A stretch of DNA of 64,000 bases from CAVZVW01 sp963778845 (lineage in GTDB: Bacteria > Actinomycetota > Actinomycetes > Actinomycetales > Kineosporiaceae): positions 620,001-684,000 of the forward strand of contig CAVZVW010000009.1 in assembly GCA_963778845.1 (NCBI GenBank). Reading direction: 5' to 3'. Positions 7,933 through 17,717 of this stretch are shown here, in pieces. Positions within the stretch are counted from its first letter, which is position 1, and each line of letters opens with the position of its first letter. The position numbers and the translations under genes are program-made. The notes under the pieces are model-generated. The model ran no database searches. It saw only the letters and a program-made list of their open reading frames with translations, and had not been told where the DNA came from.

Positions 7933-10900
7933 TCAGACCAGGCAGGCGGGGCCGAGCAGTGCTTTGAGATCGCCGAAGAGCGCCGGCGACGGCGTCACAC
8001 GCAACCCCTCACCCAGAGTCATGACTGTCGACCTTCCGGTCTGCACGAGCCGCAGATGCACCTCCGTCGGGCCCGGGTGGGTGGCCAGCACGTCCTTCAG
8101 ACGCTCCACCACGGGCGGGGTGCAGCGCTGCACGGGAAGGGAGACCACCACCGGCCCGCGATCCCCCTGGTCCAGGTCGGGCAGCGTGAGCTCCGCGGCG
8201 TAGATCGTCGGGACGTCGTCACGCCGGTTCACCCGCCCTCGGACGACGACCACCAGGTCCTCGGCCAGCACGTGGGCGACCCCGTGGTAGGTCTGCGGGA
8301 AGAACAGCACCTCGATGGCACCGTCGAGGTCCTCGACGGTGGCGATGGCCCACGGGTTGCCGTTCTTGGTCAGCTTGCGCTGCAGCGAGCTGATCATGCC
8401 GGCGATGGTGACCGTCGCGCCGTCCGGGCGCCCGTCGTCCGCGGTGAGCACCGCGATGCTGCAGTCGGCCAGCCGCGCGAGGATGTGCTCGACGCCGAAG
8501 AGCGGGTGGTCGGAGACGTAGAGCCCCAGCATCTCGCGCTCGGAGGCGAGCAATGTCTGCTTGCTCCACTCCTCCGTCGGCACCTCCGGGACCACCGACA
8601 GCTGGGGGCCGCCGTCGCCGAGACCGCCGAAGAGGGAGTCCTGGCCGATGGCCTCCTGCCGCTTGTCGCTGAGCACGGCGTCGACAGCGATCTCGTGCAC
8701 CGCGACCAGACCCCGCCGCGTCTGCCCCAGGGAGTCGAAGGCGCCGGCCTTGACCAGCGACTCGATCGTGCGCTTGTTGCACACCACCGCCGGCACCTTG
8801 CGCAGGAAGTCCTCGAAGGAGGTGTAGCGCCCGAGCCGGGCCCGGGCGGTGACGATCGCGTCGACGACGTTGGCCCCCACGTTGCGGATCGCCGTGAGAC
8901 CGAAGCGCACGTCGTCGTCCACCGGGGTGAAGTCGGCCGCCGAGGAGTTCACGTCGGGGGGAAGGACCTTGATGCCCATCCGCCGGCACTCGTTGAGATA
9001 GAGGGCCGACTTGTCCTTGTCGTCGCGCACGCTCGTGAGCAGGGCGGCCATGTACTCGGCCGGGTAGCGGGCCTTGAGGTAGGCCGTCCAGTAGGAGACG
9101 AGCCCGTAGCCGGCCGTGTGCGCCTTGTTGAACGCATAGTCGGAGAACGGGACGAGGATCTCCCACAGCGTGTCGACCGCGGAGTCGGAGTACCCGTTGG
9201 CGAGCATGCCGTCGCGGAAGCCGACGAACTCGGCGTCCAGCACGTCTCTCTTCTTCTTGCTCATCGCCCGGCGCAGCAGGTCGGCCTTGCCCAGGCTGTA
9301 CCCGGCGACCTTCTGCGCGATGGCCATGACCTGCTCCTGGTACACGATCAGGCCGTAGGTCGTGTCGAGGATCTCCGAGAGCGGCTCGGCGAGCTCGGGA
9401 TGGATCGGCGTGATCGGCTGCTGGCCGTTCTTGCGCAGCGCATAGTTGATGTGGCTGCTCGCGCCCATCGGGCCCGGCCGGTACAGGGCGAGCACGGCCG
9501 AGATGTCCTCGAAGCTGTCCGGGCGCATCATGCGCAGCAGCGAGCGCATCGGGCCACCGTCGAGCTGGAAGACCCCCAGGGTGTCACCGGTACCCAGCAG
9601 CTCGAAGGTGGCCGAGTCGTCCAGTGTTGCGGAGATCGCATCCAGGTCGACCGCCGGCTTGCCGTTGGCGACGATGTTCCCCAGGGCGTCGTCGATGACG
9701 GTCAGGTTGCGCAGCCCCAGGAAGTCCATCTTGAGCAGGCCGAGCTTCTCGCAGGTCGGGTAGTCGAACTGCGTGATGATCGCGCCGTCCTGCTCGCGTC
9801 GCATTATCGGCACGTGGTCGATCAGCGGCTCGCTGGACATGATGACGCCGGCCGCGTGCACGCCCCACTGGCGCTTGAGGTTCTCCAGCCCCATCGCCGT
9901 CTCGACGACCTTGCGCACCTCCTCGTCGGAGGCGTGCAGCTGGCGGAACTCCTCGGCCTCGGCGTAGCGCGGGTGCGCCTTGTCGAAGATGCCGCGCAGC
10001 GGGATGTCCTTGCCCATCACGGCCTGGGGCATCGCCTTCGTGAGGCGCTCCCCCATCGAGAAGGGGTAGCCGAGCACCCGCGAGGCGTCCTTGAGCGCCT
10101 GCTTGGCCTTGATGGTGCCGTAGGTGACGATCTGCGCGACGTGGTCCTCGCCGTACTTCTGCGTCACATAGCGGATCACCTCACCGCGGCGGCGCTCGTC
10201 GAAGTCCACATCGACGTCCGGCATGCTCACACGCTCGGGGTTGAGGAATCGCTCGAAGATCAGGCCGTGCTTGAGCGGGTCGAGATCGGTGATCCCCATG
10301 GCGTAGGCCGCGATGGAGCCGGCGGCCGAGCCACGGCCCGGCCCCACCCTGATGCCCTGCCGCTTGGCCCACGTGATGAAGTCGGCCACGACGAGGAAGT
10401 ACCCGGGGAAGCCCATCTGACAGACGACGTCCACCTCGAACTCTGCCTGCTTGCGCGCCTCCGTCGGCACACCGCTCGGGTAGCGCTCGTACAGGCCCCG
10501 CTCGACCTCCTTGACGAACCAGGTCTCCTCGGTCTCCCCCGGGGGTACGGGGAAGTGCGGCATGAGGTTCTTCTCGTCGGCGAAGCGGGCATCGCAGCGC
10601 TCGGCGATCGCCAGAGTGTTGTCGCACGCCTCTGGGAGCTCCTGCCAGATCCGGCGCATCTCCTGCGGTGACTTGAGGTAGTAGTCCTCCCCCCCGAGGG
10701 AGAAGCGCTTGGGGTCGGCCAGCGTCGTGCCGCTCTGCACGCACAGGAGGACGGCGTGCGCCTTGGCGTCCTCCGCTCGTGTGTAGTGCAGGTCGTTCGT
10801 CGCGACCAGCGGCATCTGGAGCTCACGCGCCAGGCGCAGCAGGTCCTTGTGCGTGCGCTGCTCGATCGGCAGGCCGTGCTGCATGAGCTCGCAGTAGACG

Positions 10901-11469
10901 TTCTCGGCGCCGAAGATGTCGCGCAGGTCACCGGCCGCCTCGCGGGCCGCCTCGTACTGGCCGAGCCGCAGGCGGGTCTGGATCTCACCGGACGGGCAGC
11001 CGGTGAAGGCGATGATGCCCTCGGCGTAGGTCGAGAGCAGCTCCCGGTCCATGCGGGGCTTGTAGAACTGGCCCTCCAGACTGGCCAGCGACGCCAGCCG
11101 GAACAGGTTGTGCATGCCCCTGGTGGTGCGAGCCAGCAGCGTCAGGTGCGTGTAGGCGCCGCCGCTGGACACGTCGTCATCCCCACCGTCCCCCCACCGC
11201 ACGCGGGTGCGGTCGAAGCGGCTGGTGCCAGGGGTCACGTAGGCCTCGATGCCGATGATCGGCTTGACCCCGTAGCCGCCTGCCTTCCGCCAGAACTCGT
11301 GGGCGCCGAACATGAAGCCGTGGTCTGTCGTGGCCACGGCCGGCATGCCCATGCGGGCGGCCTCGGAGAACAAGTCGTCGATCTTCGCGGCACCGTCGAG
11401 CATCGAGTACTCGGTGTGCACGTGGAGGTGCACGAAGGAGTCACCGGACGAGGTGCTGCCCGATGACAT
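7933..11469 (-). CDS. dnaE: Replicative DNA polymerase III alpha subunit DnaE1
   Basis: 1178 residues, the expected size for actinobacterial DnaE1. Domains in order: PHP domain opening HLHVHTEYSMLDG, palm with catalytic acidic motif PDVDVDFDE and ARGSAAGSI-like VGPGRGSAAGS, LYRPGPMG, fingers with FNKAHTAGYG, helix-hairpin-helix and an OB-fold (VTIAGMISSLQRK). It synthesises both strands at the fork with the beta clamp. I chose ATG 11469 over upstream frame extension because GGAGG sits 8 nt before it and homology begins there. A second alpha subunit, dnaE2, is at 45.7-50.2 kb. Confidence 0.97.
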   Translation of the reverse strand: MSSGSTSSGDSFVHLHVHTEYSMLDGAAKIDDLFSEAARMGMPAVATTDHGFMFGAHEFWRKAGGYGVKPIIGIEAYVTPGTSRFDRTRVRWGDGGDDDVSSGGAYTHLTLLARTTRGMHNLFRLASLASLEGQFYKPRMDRELLSTYAEGIIAFTGCPSGEIQTRLRLGQYEAAREAAGDLRDIFGAENVYCELMQHGLPIEQRTHKDLLRLARELQMPLVATNDLHYTRAEDAKAHAVLLCVQSGTTLADPKRFSLGGEDYYLKSPQEMRRIWQELPEACDNTLAIAERCDARFADEKNLMPHFPVPPGETEETWFVKEVERGLYERYPSGVPTEARKQAEFEVDVVCQMGFPGYFLVVADFITWAKRQGIRVGPGRGSAAGSIAAYAMGITDLDPLKHGLIFERFLNPERVSMPDVDVDFDERRRGEVIRYVTQKYGEDHVAQIVTYGTIKAKQALKDASRVLGYPFSMGERLTKAMPQAVMGKDIPLRGIFDKAHPRYAEAEEFRQLHASDEEVRKVVETAMGLENLKRQWGVHAAGVIMSSEPLIDHVPIMRREQDGAIITQFDYPTCEKLGLLKMDFLGLRNLTVIDDALGNIVANGKPAVDLDAISATLDDSATFELLGTGDTLGVFQLDGGPMRSLLRMMRPDSFEDISAVLALYRPGPMGASSHINYALRKNGQQPITPIHPELAEPLSEILDTTYGLIVYQEQVMAIAQKVAGYSLGKADLLRRAMSKKKRDVLDAEFVGFRDGMLANGYSDSAVDTLWEILVPFSDYAFNKAHTAGYGLVSYWTAYLKARYPAEYMAALLTSVRDDKDKSALYLNECRRMGIKVLPPDVNSSAADFTPVDDDVRFGLTAIRNVGANVVDAIVTARARLGRYTSFEDFLRKVPAVVCNKRTIESLVKAGAFDSLGQTRRGLVAVHEIAVDAVLSDKRQEAIGQDSLFGGLGDGGPQLSVVPEVPTEEWSKQTLLASEREMLGLYVSDHPLFGVEHILARLADCSIAVLTADDGRPDGATVTIAGMISSLQRKLTKNGNPWAIATVEDLDGAIEVLFFPQTYHGVAHVLAEDLVVVVRGRVNRRDDVPTIYAAELTLPDLDQGDRGPVVVSLPVQRCTPPVVERLKDVLATHPGPTEVHLRLVQTGRSTVMTLGEGLRVTPSPALFGDLKALLGPACLV

Positions 11470-11900
11470 GCCGCGCCTCCAGGGTGACGGGCTCGCGGGT
11501 GAGCCCGACGGTGAAAAGGGTCGATCACGGAGCTGACCGGGGAGGACGTCGCGGGGCCGCTTGCGCGGGCCGAGAGGCGTGGTCTGCTGCCTGGAGTCTA
11601 GGCGTCGGCACCGACCGTCGGATCGCAGGCAGGCGCCGTCCCAGCCCCCACGGCGTGTCGTCGTCGCGGCGCCCTCGCCGCGCCCGCACGCGCCTCCGCC
11701 CGGCGCCTGCACCCGTCACGAGCCCGGCCCCGGGCATGCCGCGGGACCAAGGAACGGGCTCGCCCGTCCGGGCGTCGGACTACCATCGCGAACGGCTGCA
11801 GCGCGGTCGCCGGCAGGCGCCCGTGAGCCGGCCGACGTGCCGCCCGGACACGCCGGCCGGAGGACCCGAGGCCACGACGAGCCCGACCGAGGAGACCCCT
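11470..11900. other. Divergent intergenic region dnaE1 / SPFH gene
   Basis: 431 bp between two divergent genes. It holds the dnaE1 ribosome-binding site next to 11469 and a GGAG at about 11891 for the SPFH gene. A TACCAT at about 11780 on the plus strand could be a -10 box. No RNA gene, conserved ORF or clear operator is seen; the open frames crossing it are extensions of the flanking genes. Confidence 0.5.
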
Positions 11901-13046
11901 GTGGGACTGATGGACAAGCTCAAGGGTGAGCTGATCGACATCATCGAGTGGCTCGACGACAGCCGCGACACCATCGTCTGGCGCTTCCCGCGCTACGACA
12001 ACGAGATCAAGATGGGCGCGAAGCTCGTCGTCCGCGAGTCGCAGACCGGGGTCTTCGTCAACGAAGGCCAGATCGCCGACTGCTACACCCCGGGCACCTA
12101 CACCCTGCAGACGCAGAACATGCCGATCCTGTCGACCCTCAAGGGCTGGAAGTACGGCTTCGAGTCCCCGTTCAAGGCCGAGGTGTACTTCGTCAACACC
12201 CGCCTGTTCACCGACATGAAGTGGGGCACGCAGAACCCGGTGATGGTCCGCGACCCGGAGTTCGGCATGGTCCGGTTGCGTGCCTTCGGCGCCTACGCAG
12301 CGCGGGTCACCGACCCCGCCAAGCTGCTGAGGGAGCTGGTCGGCACCGACCCGCAGTTCCGCACCGAGGAGGTGCGGGAGTACCTGCGTCAGATGATCGT
12401 TGGCCGGCTCGGCAGTGCCCTGGCGACGGCCCAGGTGCCGATGCTCGACCTCGCCGCACAGCAGGGCTCCATCGGTGCGCGACTGGCCGGCGTGCTCAGC
12501 GAGGAGCTGGCTCCGGTGGGCATCGAGATCCCGACCTTCATCATCGAGAACATCTCGGTGCCGCCCGAGGTCGAGGCGGCGCTGGACAAGCGCACACAGA
12601 TGGGGATCCTGGGCAACCTCGACCAGTACACCCAGTTCCAGGCGGCGAACGCCCTGGAGCAGGCGGCCACGAACCCGAGCGGGGGTGCCTCGGAGGGGAT
12701 CGGGCTGGGCATGGGGATGGCCATGGGGCAGCGGATGGCCCAGCAGATGGGTGGCCAGCAGACGGGTGGCCAGCCCGCCGCTCCTGTGCCCGCCGCGGGT
12801 GGGGCTGCGGACGGACCGCCCCCGCTGCCCTCGTCGGCGCAGTGGTACATCGGGGTCGCCGGCCAGCAGCAGGGCCCCTTCGACGAGCCGGCGTTACGAG
12901 CCCACGTCGCCGCCGGGACCCTGACAGCCGCCACGTTGGTGTGGCGGGCCGGGATGGGTCAGTGGACGCCGGCCGACGACGTCCCCGAGGTCGCCTCCGT
13001 CCTCGCGAGCGCTCCGCCGCCTCTGCCGCTGCCGCCATCGCAGTGA
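11901..13046 (+). CDS. SPFH (Band 7) domain protein with C-terminal GYF_2-like domain
   Basis: 381 residues. An SPFH/virion-core-like domain fills residues 1-240 (start VGLMDKLKGELIDIIEW, then VRESQTGVFVNEGQIADCYTPG and FGAYAARVTDPAKLLRELVG). A low-complexity Gly/Met/Gln linker follows (MGMAMGQRMAQQMGG), then a GYF_2-like module (WYIGVAGQQQGPFDEPAL ... TLVWRAGMGQWTPADDVPEV). Such proteins are thought to form membrane- or surface-associated scaffolds; the exact role is unknown. GTG start with GGAG 6 nt upstream. The partner gene downstream encodes zinc ribbons and membrane segments and is likely co-transcribed. Confidence 0.88.
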   Translation: MGLMDKLKGELIDIIEWLDDSRDTIVWRFPRYDNEIKMGAKLVVRESQTGVFVNEGQIADCYTPGTYTLQTQNMPILSTLKGWKYGFESPFKAEVYFVNTRLFTDMKWGTQNPVMVRDPEFGMVRLRAFGAYAARVTDPAKLLRELVGTDPQFRTEEVREYLRQMIVGRLGSALATAQVPMLDLAAQQGSIGARLAGVLSEELAPVGIEIPTFIIENISVPPEVEAALDKRTQMGILGNLDQYTQFQAANALEQAATNPSGGASEGIGLGMGMAMGQRMAQQMGGQQTGGQPAAPVPAAGGAADGPPPLPSSAQWYIGVAGQQQGPFDEPALRAHVAAGTLTAATLVWRAGMGQWTPADDVPEVASVLASAPPPLPLPPSQ

Positions 13047-13129
13047 CGGCCCGTCCGACTCCCGCGTGAGCAGAGACCAGACGCCGGAAGTCCAGACAAC
13101 GAGGAGATCGAGACAACCAGGAAGGGTCC

Positions 13130-14341
13130 ATGCCAGACCAGCAGCCCTCGGGCCCCGCCCAGCACGCGGGCACCCAGTCGTTCCCGTGCCGCAGCTGCGG
13201 CGCGCGCGTCGAGTTCGCGGCGGGGACGAGCATGCTCCGCTGCCCGTACTGCGGGTTCGAGCAGGAGGTGGTGGCCGGCGGCGACGTCACGGTCGACGAG
13301 CACGCGTACGCGGACTGGGAGTCCGCTGCCACGCAAGCCCCTCGCCACGGTGGGAGCGCTCACGCTGCACTGCCCCACGTGCGGTGCCGACACCAACAGC
13401 GACGCCCTGGCCGACCGCTGCCCCTTCTGCGGCGCCTCCGTCGTCGGCGAGGCGAGCGCGGCCGACCAGATCGCGCCCGAGGCCGTGGTCCCGTTCGGCC
13501 TGGACGCCCCGGCCGCCGGGAAGGCGTTCCGCACCTGGGTGTCCTCGCGCTGGTTCGCGCCCTCGCGCCTGAAGAAGGTGGGGTCGACCGAGTCGCTGAA
13601 GGGCACCTACCTGCCGCACTGGACGTTCGACGCCGACACCGTCAGCGACTACACCGGCCAGCGTGGCGAGCACTACTGGGAGACCGAGTTCTACACCGAC
13701 GACGGTCAACGGGGAGACGCGCACGGAGTCCCGCCAGGTGATGCACACGCGGTGGTGGCCGGCGTCAGGGCAGGTCCGGCACGCGTTCGACGACGTCCTC
13801 GTCCCGGCCTCGCAGCGGCTGCCGCAGTCGCGGCTGGACGACCTCGCGCCGTGGAGCCTGGACAACGCGGTGGCCTACCAGCCCGGCTACCTGTCCGGAT
13901 ACCAGGCCCTGCGCTACGACGTCGAGCCCGACCAGGGCCTGGACGAGGCCAAGACGCGGATGAGGCCGGCCATCGAGAAGGACTGCCGCGCCGACATCGG
14001 CGGGGACGAGCAGCGCGTGCACTCGGTGGACACCGCGCTACTCGACGTGATGTTCAAGCTGGTGCTCCTCCCGGTGTGGATCGCGGCCTACGTGTACGCC
14101 GGCAGGACGTTCCAGGTGCTCGTGAACGCCCATACCGGCCAGGTCGTCGGCGAACGGCCGTACAGCCCGTGGAAGATCTCGGCCGCCGTGGCTGCGGTGC
14201 TCACGGTCATCGCCGCGGGGTGCGCTCCTGACCCGCGAGTCGCACGCCCATTCGGGGAGCCGCCGCTCGCCCGGGGGTCCCGAGGCACTCGTTCGCTGCC
14301 TGGGCTGGCGAGCGCTTCGCCCCGCACGCCAGGCGCAGTGA
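13130..14341 (+). pseudogene. Frameshifted zinc-ribbon membrane protein
   Basis: Read as one gene in shifting frames, this gives two CxxC zinc ribbons (FPCRSCG/LRCPYCG; LHCPTCG/DRCPFCG), a long middle domain (YLPHWTFDADTVSDYTG, RWWPASGQV, LDNAVAYQPGYLSGYQA) and a C-terminal hydrophobic hairpin (LLPVWIAAYVYAG, ISAAVAAVLTVIAAG). The frame moves by +1 near 13331, +1 near 13702 and perhaps +1 near 14219; the last shift would end it at the TGA at 14339. Each step fits one inserted base. Either the gene is broken or the sequence has errors. TFIIB-type zinc-ribbon membrane proteins next to SPFH genes are common in actinobacteria; function unknown. Confidence 0.75.
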
Positions 14342-14358
14342 CCGGGCGACGCCGAGGG

Positions 14359-14406
14359 CACCCTCGCGCCCGTGCGACTCCCGGTCGCGAGCGTGGCACG
14401 AGGGTG
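14359..14406. terminator. Inverted repeat between convergent genes, possible bidirectional terminator
   Basis: An outer pair caccctcg (14359-14366) and cgagggtg (14399-14406) encloses a second stem GCGAC/GTCGC around a TCCCG loop (14374-14388). It lies between the ends of the zinc-ribbon gene and rluD. There is no T-tract, as is usual in high-GC genomes, so the terminator role is inferred from position. Confidence 0.4.
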
Positions 14407-14485
14407 ACGCAGCTGGGTCCCGAAACCATCCGACATCCACCGTCACATCCACCGTCACGCGGGCCCCGGTGTCGGACACGTGCCG

Positions 14486-15412
14486 TCACACCACTGCGAG
14501 CAGCTCCAGTGCCCGTGCCAGGTCGTCGGGGTAGTCACTGGTGAACACGACGGGCCGCCCGGTGCGCGGGTGCTCGAAGCCCAGCCTCACGGCGTGCAGC
14601 CACTGCCGATCCAGACGCAGCCTCTGGGCGAGAGTCGGGTCAGCCCCGTAGGTCAGGTCACCGACGCACGGATGGCGCAGGGCGGCGAAGTGCACGCGGA
14701 TCTGGTGCGTGCGCCCTGTCTCCAGACGCACCTCCACCAGCGCCGCGCCGCGGAACGCCTCGAGGAGCTCGTAGTGGGTCACGCTCGGGCGGCCGCCGCC
14801 GACGACGGCCCACTTGTAGTCCGCGCTCGGGTGCCGGCCGATCGGTGCGTCGATGGTGCCCCGCGACGGGTCGGGATGGCCCTGGACGAGCGCGTGGTAG
14901 ACCTTGTCGACCGTCCGGTCGCGGAAGGCCCGCTTCAACTGCGAGTACGCGGCCTCGCTCTTCGCCACCACCATGAGTCCGCTGGTGCCGACGTCCAGGC
15001 GGTGGACGACGCCCTGCCTCTCCGCGGCCCCCGAGGTCGCGATCCGGTGCCCCGCGGCCGCCAGCCCGCCGACGACCGTCGGCCCGGACCATCCCGGGCT
15101 GGCGTGGGCAGCCACGCCCACTGGCTTGTCGACGACGACGACGTCGTCGTCCTCGTGGACGACGCGCAGCCCCGGGACGGCCTCCGCCACCACCGCCAAG
15201 GGCGAGGACGCCTCGGGGAGGCTCACCTCGAGCCACGTCCCGGTCCGCAGACGGTCGGACTTGCCCGCAGGCAGCCCGTCGACCAGGACTGCGCCGGTCT
15301 CGGCGAGGTCGGCTGCAGCCGATCGGGACAGGCCGAGCAGGCGGGCAAGGCCGGAGTCGACCCGCTCACCGACAAGGCCTTCGGGAACCGGCAGCGACCT
15401 CGTCTCACCCAC
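14486..15412 (-). CDS. rluD: RluA/RluD-family 23S rRNA pseudouridine synthase
   Basis: 308 residues. An N-terminal S4 RNA-binding domain (VDSGLARLLGLSRSAAADL) is followed by the RluA catalytic domain with the active-site Asp in GVVHRLDVGTSGL and the RTHQIRVH signature. Family members isomerise uridines in 23S rRNA (RluD: helix 69) or tRNA; the exact target cannot be read from sequence. The GTG start overlaps the lspA stop by 8 bp, the standard lspA-rluD pairing of actinobacteria. Confidence 0.93.
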   Translation of the reverse strand: MGETRSLPVPEGLVGERVDSGLARLLGLSRSAAADLAETGAVLVDGLPAGKSDRLRTGTWLEVSLPEASSPLAVVAEAVPGLRVVHEDDDVVVVDKPVGVAAHASPGWSGPTVVGGLAAAGHRIATSGAAERQGVVHRLDVGTSGLMVVAKSEAAYSQLKRAFRDRTVDKVYHALVQGHPDPSRGTIDAPIGRHPSADYKWAVVGGGRPSVTHYELLEAFRGAALVEVRLETGRTHQIRVHFAALRHPCVGDLTYGADPTLAQRLRLDRQWLHAVRLGFEHPRTGRPVVFTSDYPDDLARALELLAVV

Positions 15413-15944
15413 TCGAGCGCCGCCCGTCGACGCCGATGCCGCGAAGGCCGAGGAGCCCGATGAGCACGGCGGAGGTCACGATGCACGAGTCCGCGACGTT
15501 GAAGATCGGGTAGTGCGGGAGCTCGATGAAGTCGATCACGTGGCCGCGGGCGAACCCCGGCTCCCGGAAGAGCCGGTCGAGCAGGTTCCCGATCGCGCCG
15601 CCGAGCAGCAGCCCGAGTGCCACGGCCCACCAGCGGGTTCCGAGCCGGCGGGACACACGGACGATGTACACGCTCACGCCTGCAGCAACGACGGTGAAGA
15701 GCCAGGTGCTGCCGGTCGCGAAGGAGAACGCGGCGCCCGGGTTGCGGGTCAGGTGCAGCTGGAGGAGCCCGTCGATCACGTGGATCGGTGCCCGGTCCGT
15801 CAGCCTCGCTACCGCCCAGTGCTTGGTGGCCACGTCGAGCACGACGACGGCTGCGGCTACCGCGGCGAGCAGCAGGGAGAGGTGTCGGCGCGGGCGCACG
15901 GCGGCGTCCTGGTCCACCACGAGAGGCTCATCCATGATGGTCAC
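15405..15944 (-). CDS. lspA: Lipoprotein signal peptidase LspA
   Basis: Membrane aspartyl protease that removes signal peptides from prolipoproteins after lipidation. 179 residues with four hydrophobic segments. The conserved region TRNPGAAFSF and both catalytic Asp motifs, GNLLDRLFR and FNVADSCI, are present. A cytoplasmic N-terminal extension of about 20 residues precedes the first membrane segment. GTG start. Its 3' end overlaps rluD. Downstream end of the dcw-linked minus-strand gene series. Confidence 0.95.
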   Translation of the reverse strand: MTIMDEPLVVDQDAAVRPRRHLSLLLAAVAAAVVVLDVATKHWAVARLTDRAPIHVIDGLLQLHLTRNPGAAFSFATGSTWLFTVVAAGVSVYIVRVSRRLGTRWWAVALGLLLGGAIGNLLDRLFREPGFARGHVIDFIELPHYPIFNVADSCIVTSAVLIGLLGLRGIGVDGRRSSG

Positions 15945-16116
15945 CAGCCTGCCATGGACCGAGGGTGGCCTCCGTCAGCACCATCGCCGCCCACCGGCCG
16001 CACAAGCCCGTCCGCACCTGTGGATCCCTGCAACCTCCGTAGCGGACGCCCCCCGGCGGACGCCGCCGCTCGGTCGGCGCCGCGGCGCAGGCAGAGTCGG
16101 GCGGACCCGGAGAAGG

Positions 16117-17134
16117 TCAGCGGCGCTCTTGCTTCTGCTTGCAGGCGACGCAGAGGGTGGCCCGAGGGAAGGCCTGCAGCCGCAGCTTGCCGACCGCGTT
16201 GCCGCACGACTCGCAGACCCCGTAGGTGCCGAGATCGATGCGCGTGAGCGCGTGCTGGGTCTGGAACAGCGCCTCCCGGGTGCCGGCAAGGAAGGTGAGC
16301 TCCTGCTCGCGCTCGTAGGCCTTGGCCCCGCTGTCGGCCTGGTCGTCCCCGGCCCCGTCGGCGCTGTCACGCATCACGTCGGCGATGTTGGACTGCATGG
16401 AGGCGATCTCGCCTTCCAGGCGCCGTAGCTCACCTGTCAGCTCTGCCTGCACCCCGTCGAGCTCGGCTGCGGTCCACGGGCTCTCGTCCTCCCGCACGAT
16501 CAGGGACGCCGCACCGCCGGCGGGAGCCTTGGGCGCCCGCGTGACCTTGTTCGCAGGTGCCGCCTTCTTCGCAGGTGCTGCCTTCTTCCGCAGGCGCCGC
16601 CTTCTTCGCGCGGGTGCCGCCTTCTTCGCAGGTGCTGCCTTCTTCGCAGGTGCTGCCTTCTTCGCAGGTGCTGCCTTCTTCGCAGGTGCTGCCTTCTTCG
16701 CAGGTGCTGCCTTCTTCGCAGGTGCCGCCGCCTTCTTCGCCGCGGGTGCCGCCTTCTTCGCCGCGGGTGCCGCCTTCTTCGCGGCCGGCGCGGCCTTCTT
16801 CGCCGGTACAGCGGTCCTGGCCGCGGGCACAGCCTTCTTGGCCGGCGCGGACACAGCAGCCTTCGTTGCGGGCGCGGTCTTGACCGGCGCGGCCAGCCGC
16901 CTTGGCCGGCGCGGCCTTGGCCGGAGCTGCCTTGGCCGGAGCTGCCTTCTTGGCAGGAGCCGCCTTCACCGGCGAGGAGCCCTTGACGGTCGCGCCCTTG
17001 GCCGCCGCCGGTGTCACGGAAGGGGCCGCCTTCCTGGGGGCCGAAGCCGATCCAGGGGTCACCGCGCGCACGGCTTTGGCCGCCCCGGACACGGCCCGTC
17101 GAGCCGTCCCGGCCAACGACCTGCGCTCAGCCAT
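16117..17134 (-). CDS. TraR/DksA zinc-finger protein with histone-H1-like Lys/Ala/Pro repeats (frameshifted as read)
   Basis: From ATG 17134 (strong GGGAGG 8 nt upstream) the protein starts MAERRSLAGTARRAVSG and runs into a long tail of AKKAAP repeats, then a DksA/TraR domain with a coiled-coil helix pair and a C4 zinc finger (CESCG ... CVACK). DksA-type proteins bind the RNA polymerase secondary channel; the basic repeat tail resembles actinobacterial histone-like tails and may bind DNA. The frame must shift by one extra base near 16893. Two further indels (+1 near 16589, +2 near 16610) cancel out and turn one repeat into RRRRRLR. These look like sequence errors or repeat slippage. Confidence 0.8.
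16553..16806. repeat. In-frame 18-bp repeats encoding AKKAAP units
   Basis: About 13 variants of an 18-bp unit whose core is gcaggtgctgccttcttc on the plus strand, encoding Ala-Pro-Ala-Lys-Lys-Ala style hexapeptides in the TraR/DksA gene. Several central units are identical at DNA level, pointing to recent expansion; two units near 16589 and 16610 carry extra bases. Confidence 0.9.
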
Positions 17135-17304
17135 GGAACCTCCCCACCCGCCCCGAGGGCCCAGTGATCGTGCCGGAAGGATAGGCGCGCACACTCTGGT
17201 ACTCAACGGACCACGCCGAGTGATCTCTACACGAAACGCCCAGCGGTCCACGACGGACGCCGACTGCCGACGGGTCCCTCACGAGGCTCACCCGTCTGGG
17301 CTGG

Positions 17305-17598
17305 TCACTCGTCGGCGAGCAGGGCCTCCAGCCGGGCGCGGAGCACGCCAGCCGACCCCTCGACGTCCAGCAGCTTCGTCCTGCTCCGTTCGCCGCTGTG
17401 CAGGTGCACCTGGCGTGGGCGGACACCGAATGCCTCGGCCACGGCGCGCAGGCACGCCCGCGTTGCCGCGCCGTCGACCGCGCGCGCCGTGACGGCGACG
17501 AGCAGGGCGCCGTCATGGCTGCCCCCGACGCGCACGCCTGGAGCTCCCGGACGCACGCGCACCTGCACCCTCAACCCCCGCGCCTGCTGACGGGTCAC
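17305..17598 (-). CDS. DUF167 (YggU) family protein
   Basis: 97 residues. The family core is VQVRVRPGAPGVRVGG ... LLVAVTARAVDGAATRACLRAVAEAFGV, then VHLHSGERSRTKLLDVEG; DUF167/YggU proteins are small alpha/beta proteins of unknown function. I chose GTG 17598 because GAGG sits 7 nt upstream and homology starts there; the frame is open further upstream with no matching residues. It lies between divIVA and the TraR gene, as in many actinobacterial dcw regions. Confidence 0.85.
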   Translation of the reverse strand: MTRQQARGLRVQVRVRPGAPGVRVGGSHDGALLVAVTARAVDGAATRACLRAVAEAFGVRPRQVHLHSGERSRTKLLDVEGSAGVLRARLEALLADE

Positions 17599-17717
17599 CA
17601 GCCCGACCTCATGGCAAGGACCGACACGACAACGAACGACATGACAACGAACGACCGGGGCCCGACCGCACCGATCGGCCAACCCCCCGTGCGTGGAGCC
17701 GCGCGTGGAACCGCGTT

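Noticed and set aside
16430..17251. A Cys/Glu-rich protein with GSTCEE repeats
   Set aside because: It is the TraR repeat tract read out of frame after the one-base shift near 16893; the in-frame reading gives AKKAAP units joined to a zinc finger.
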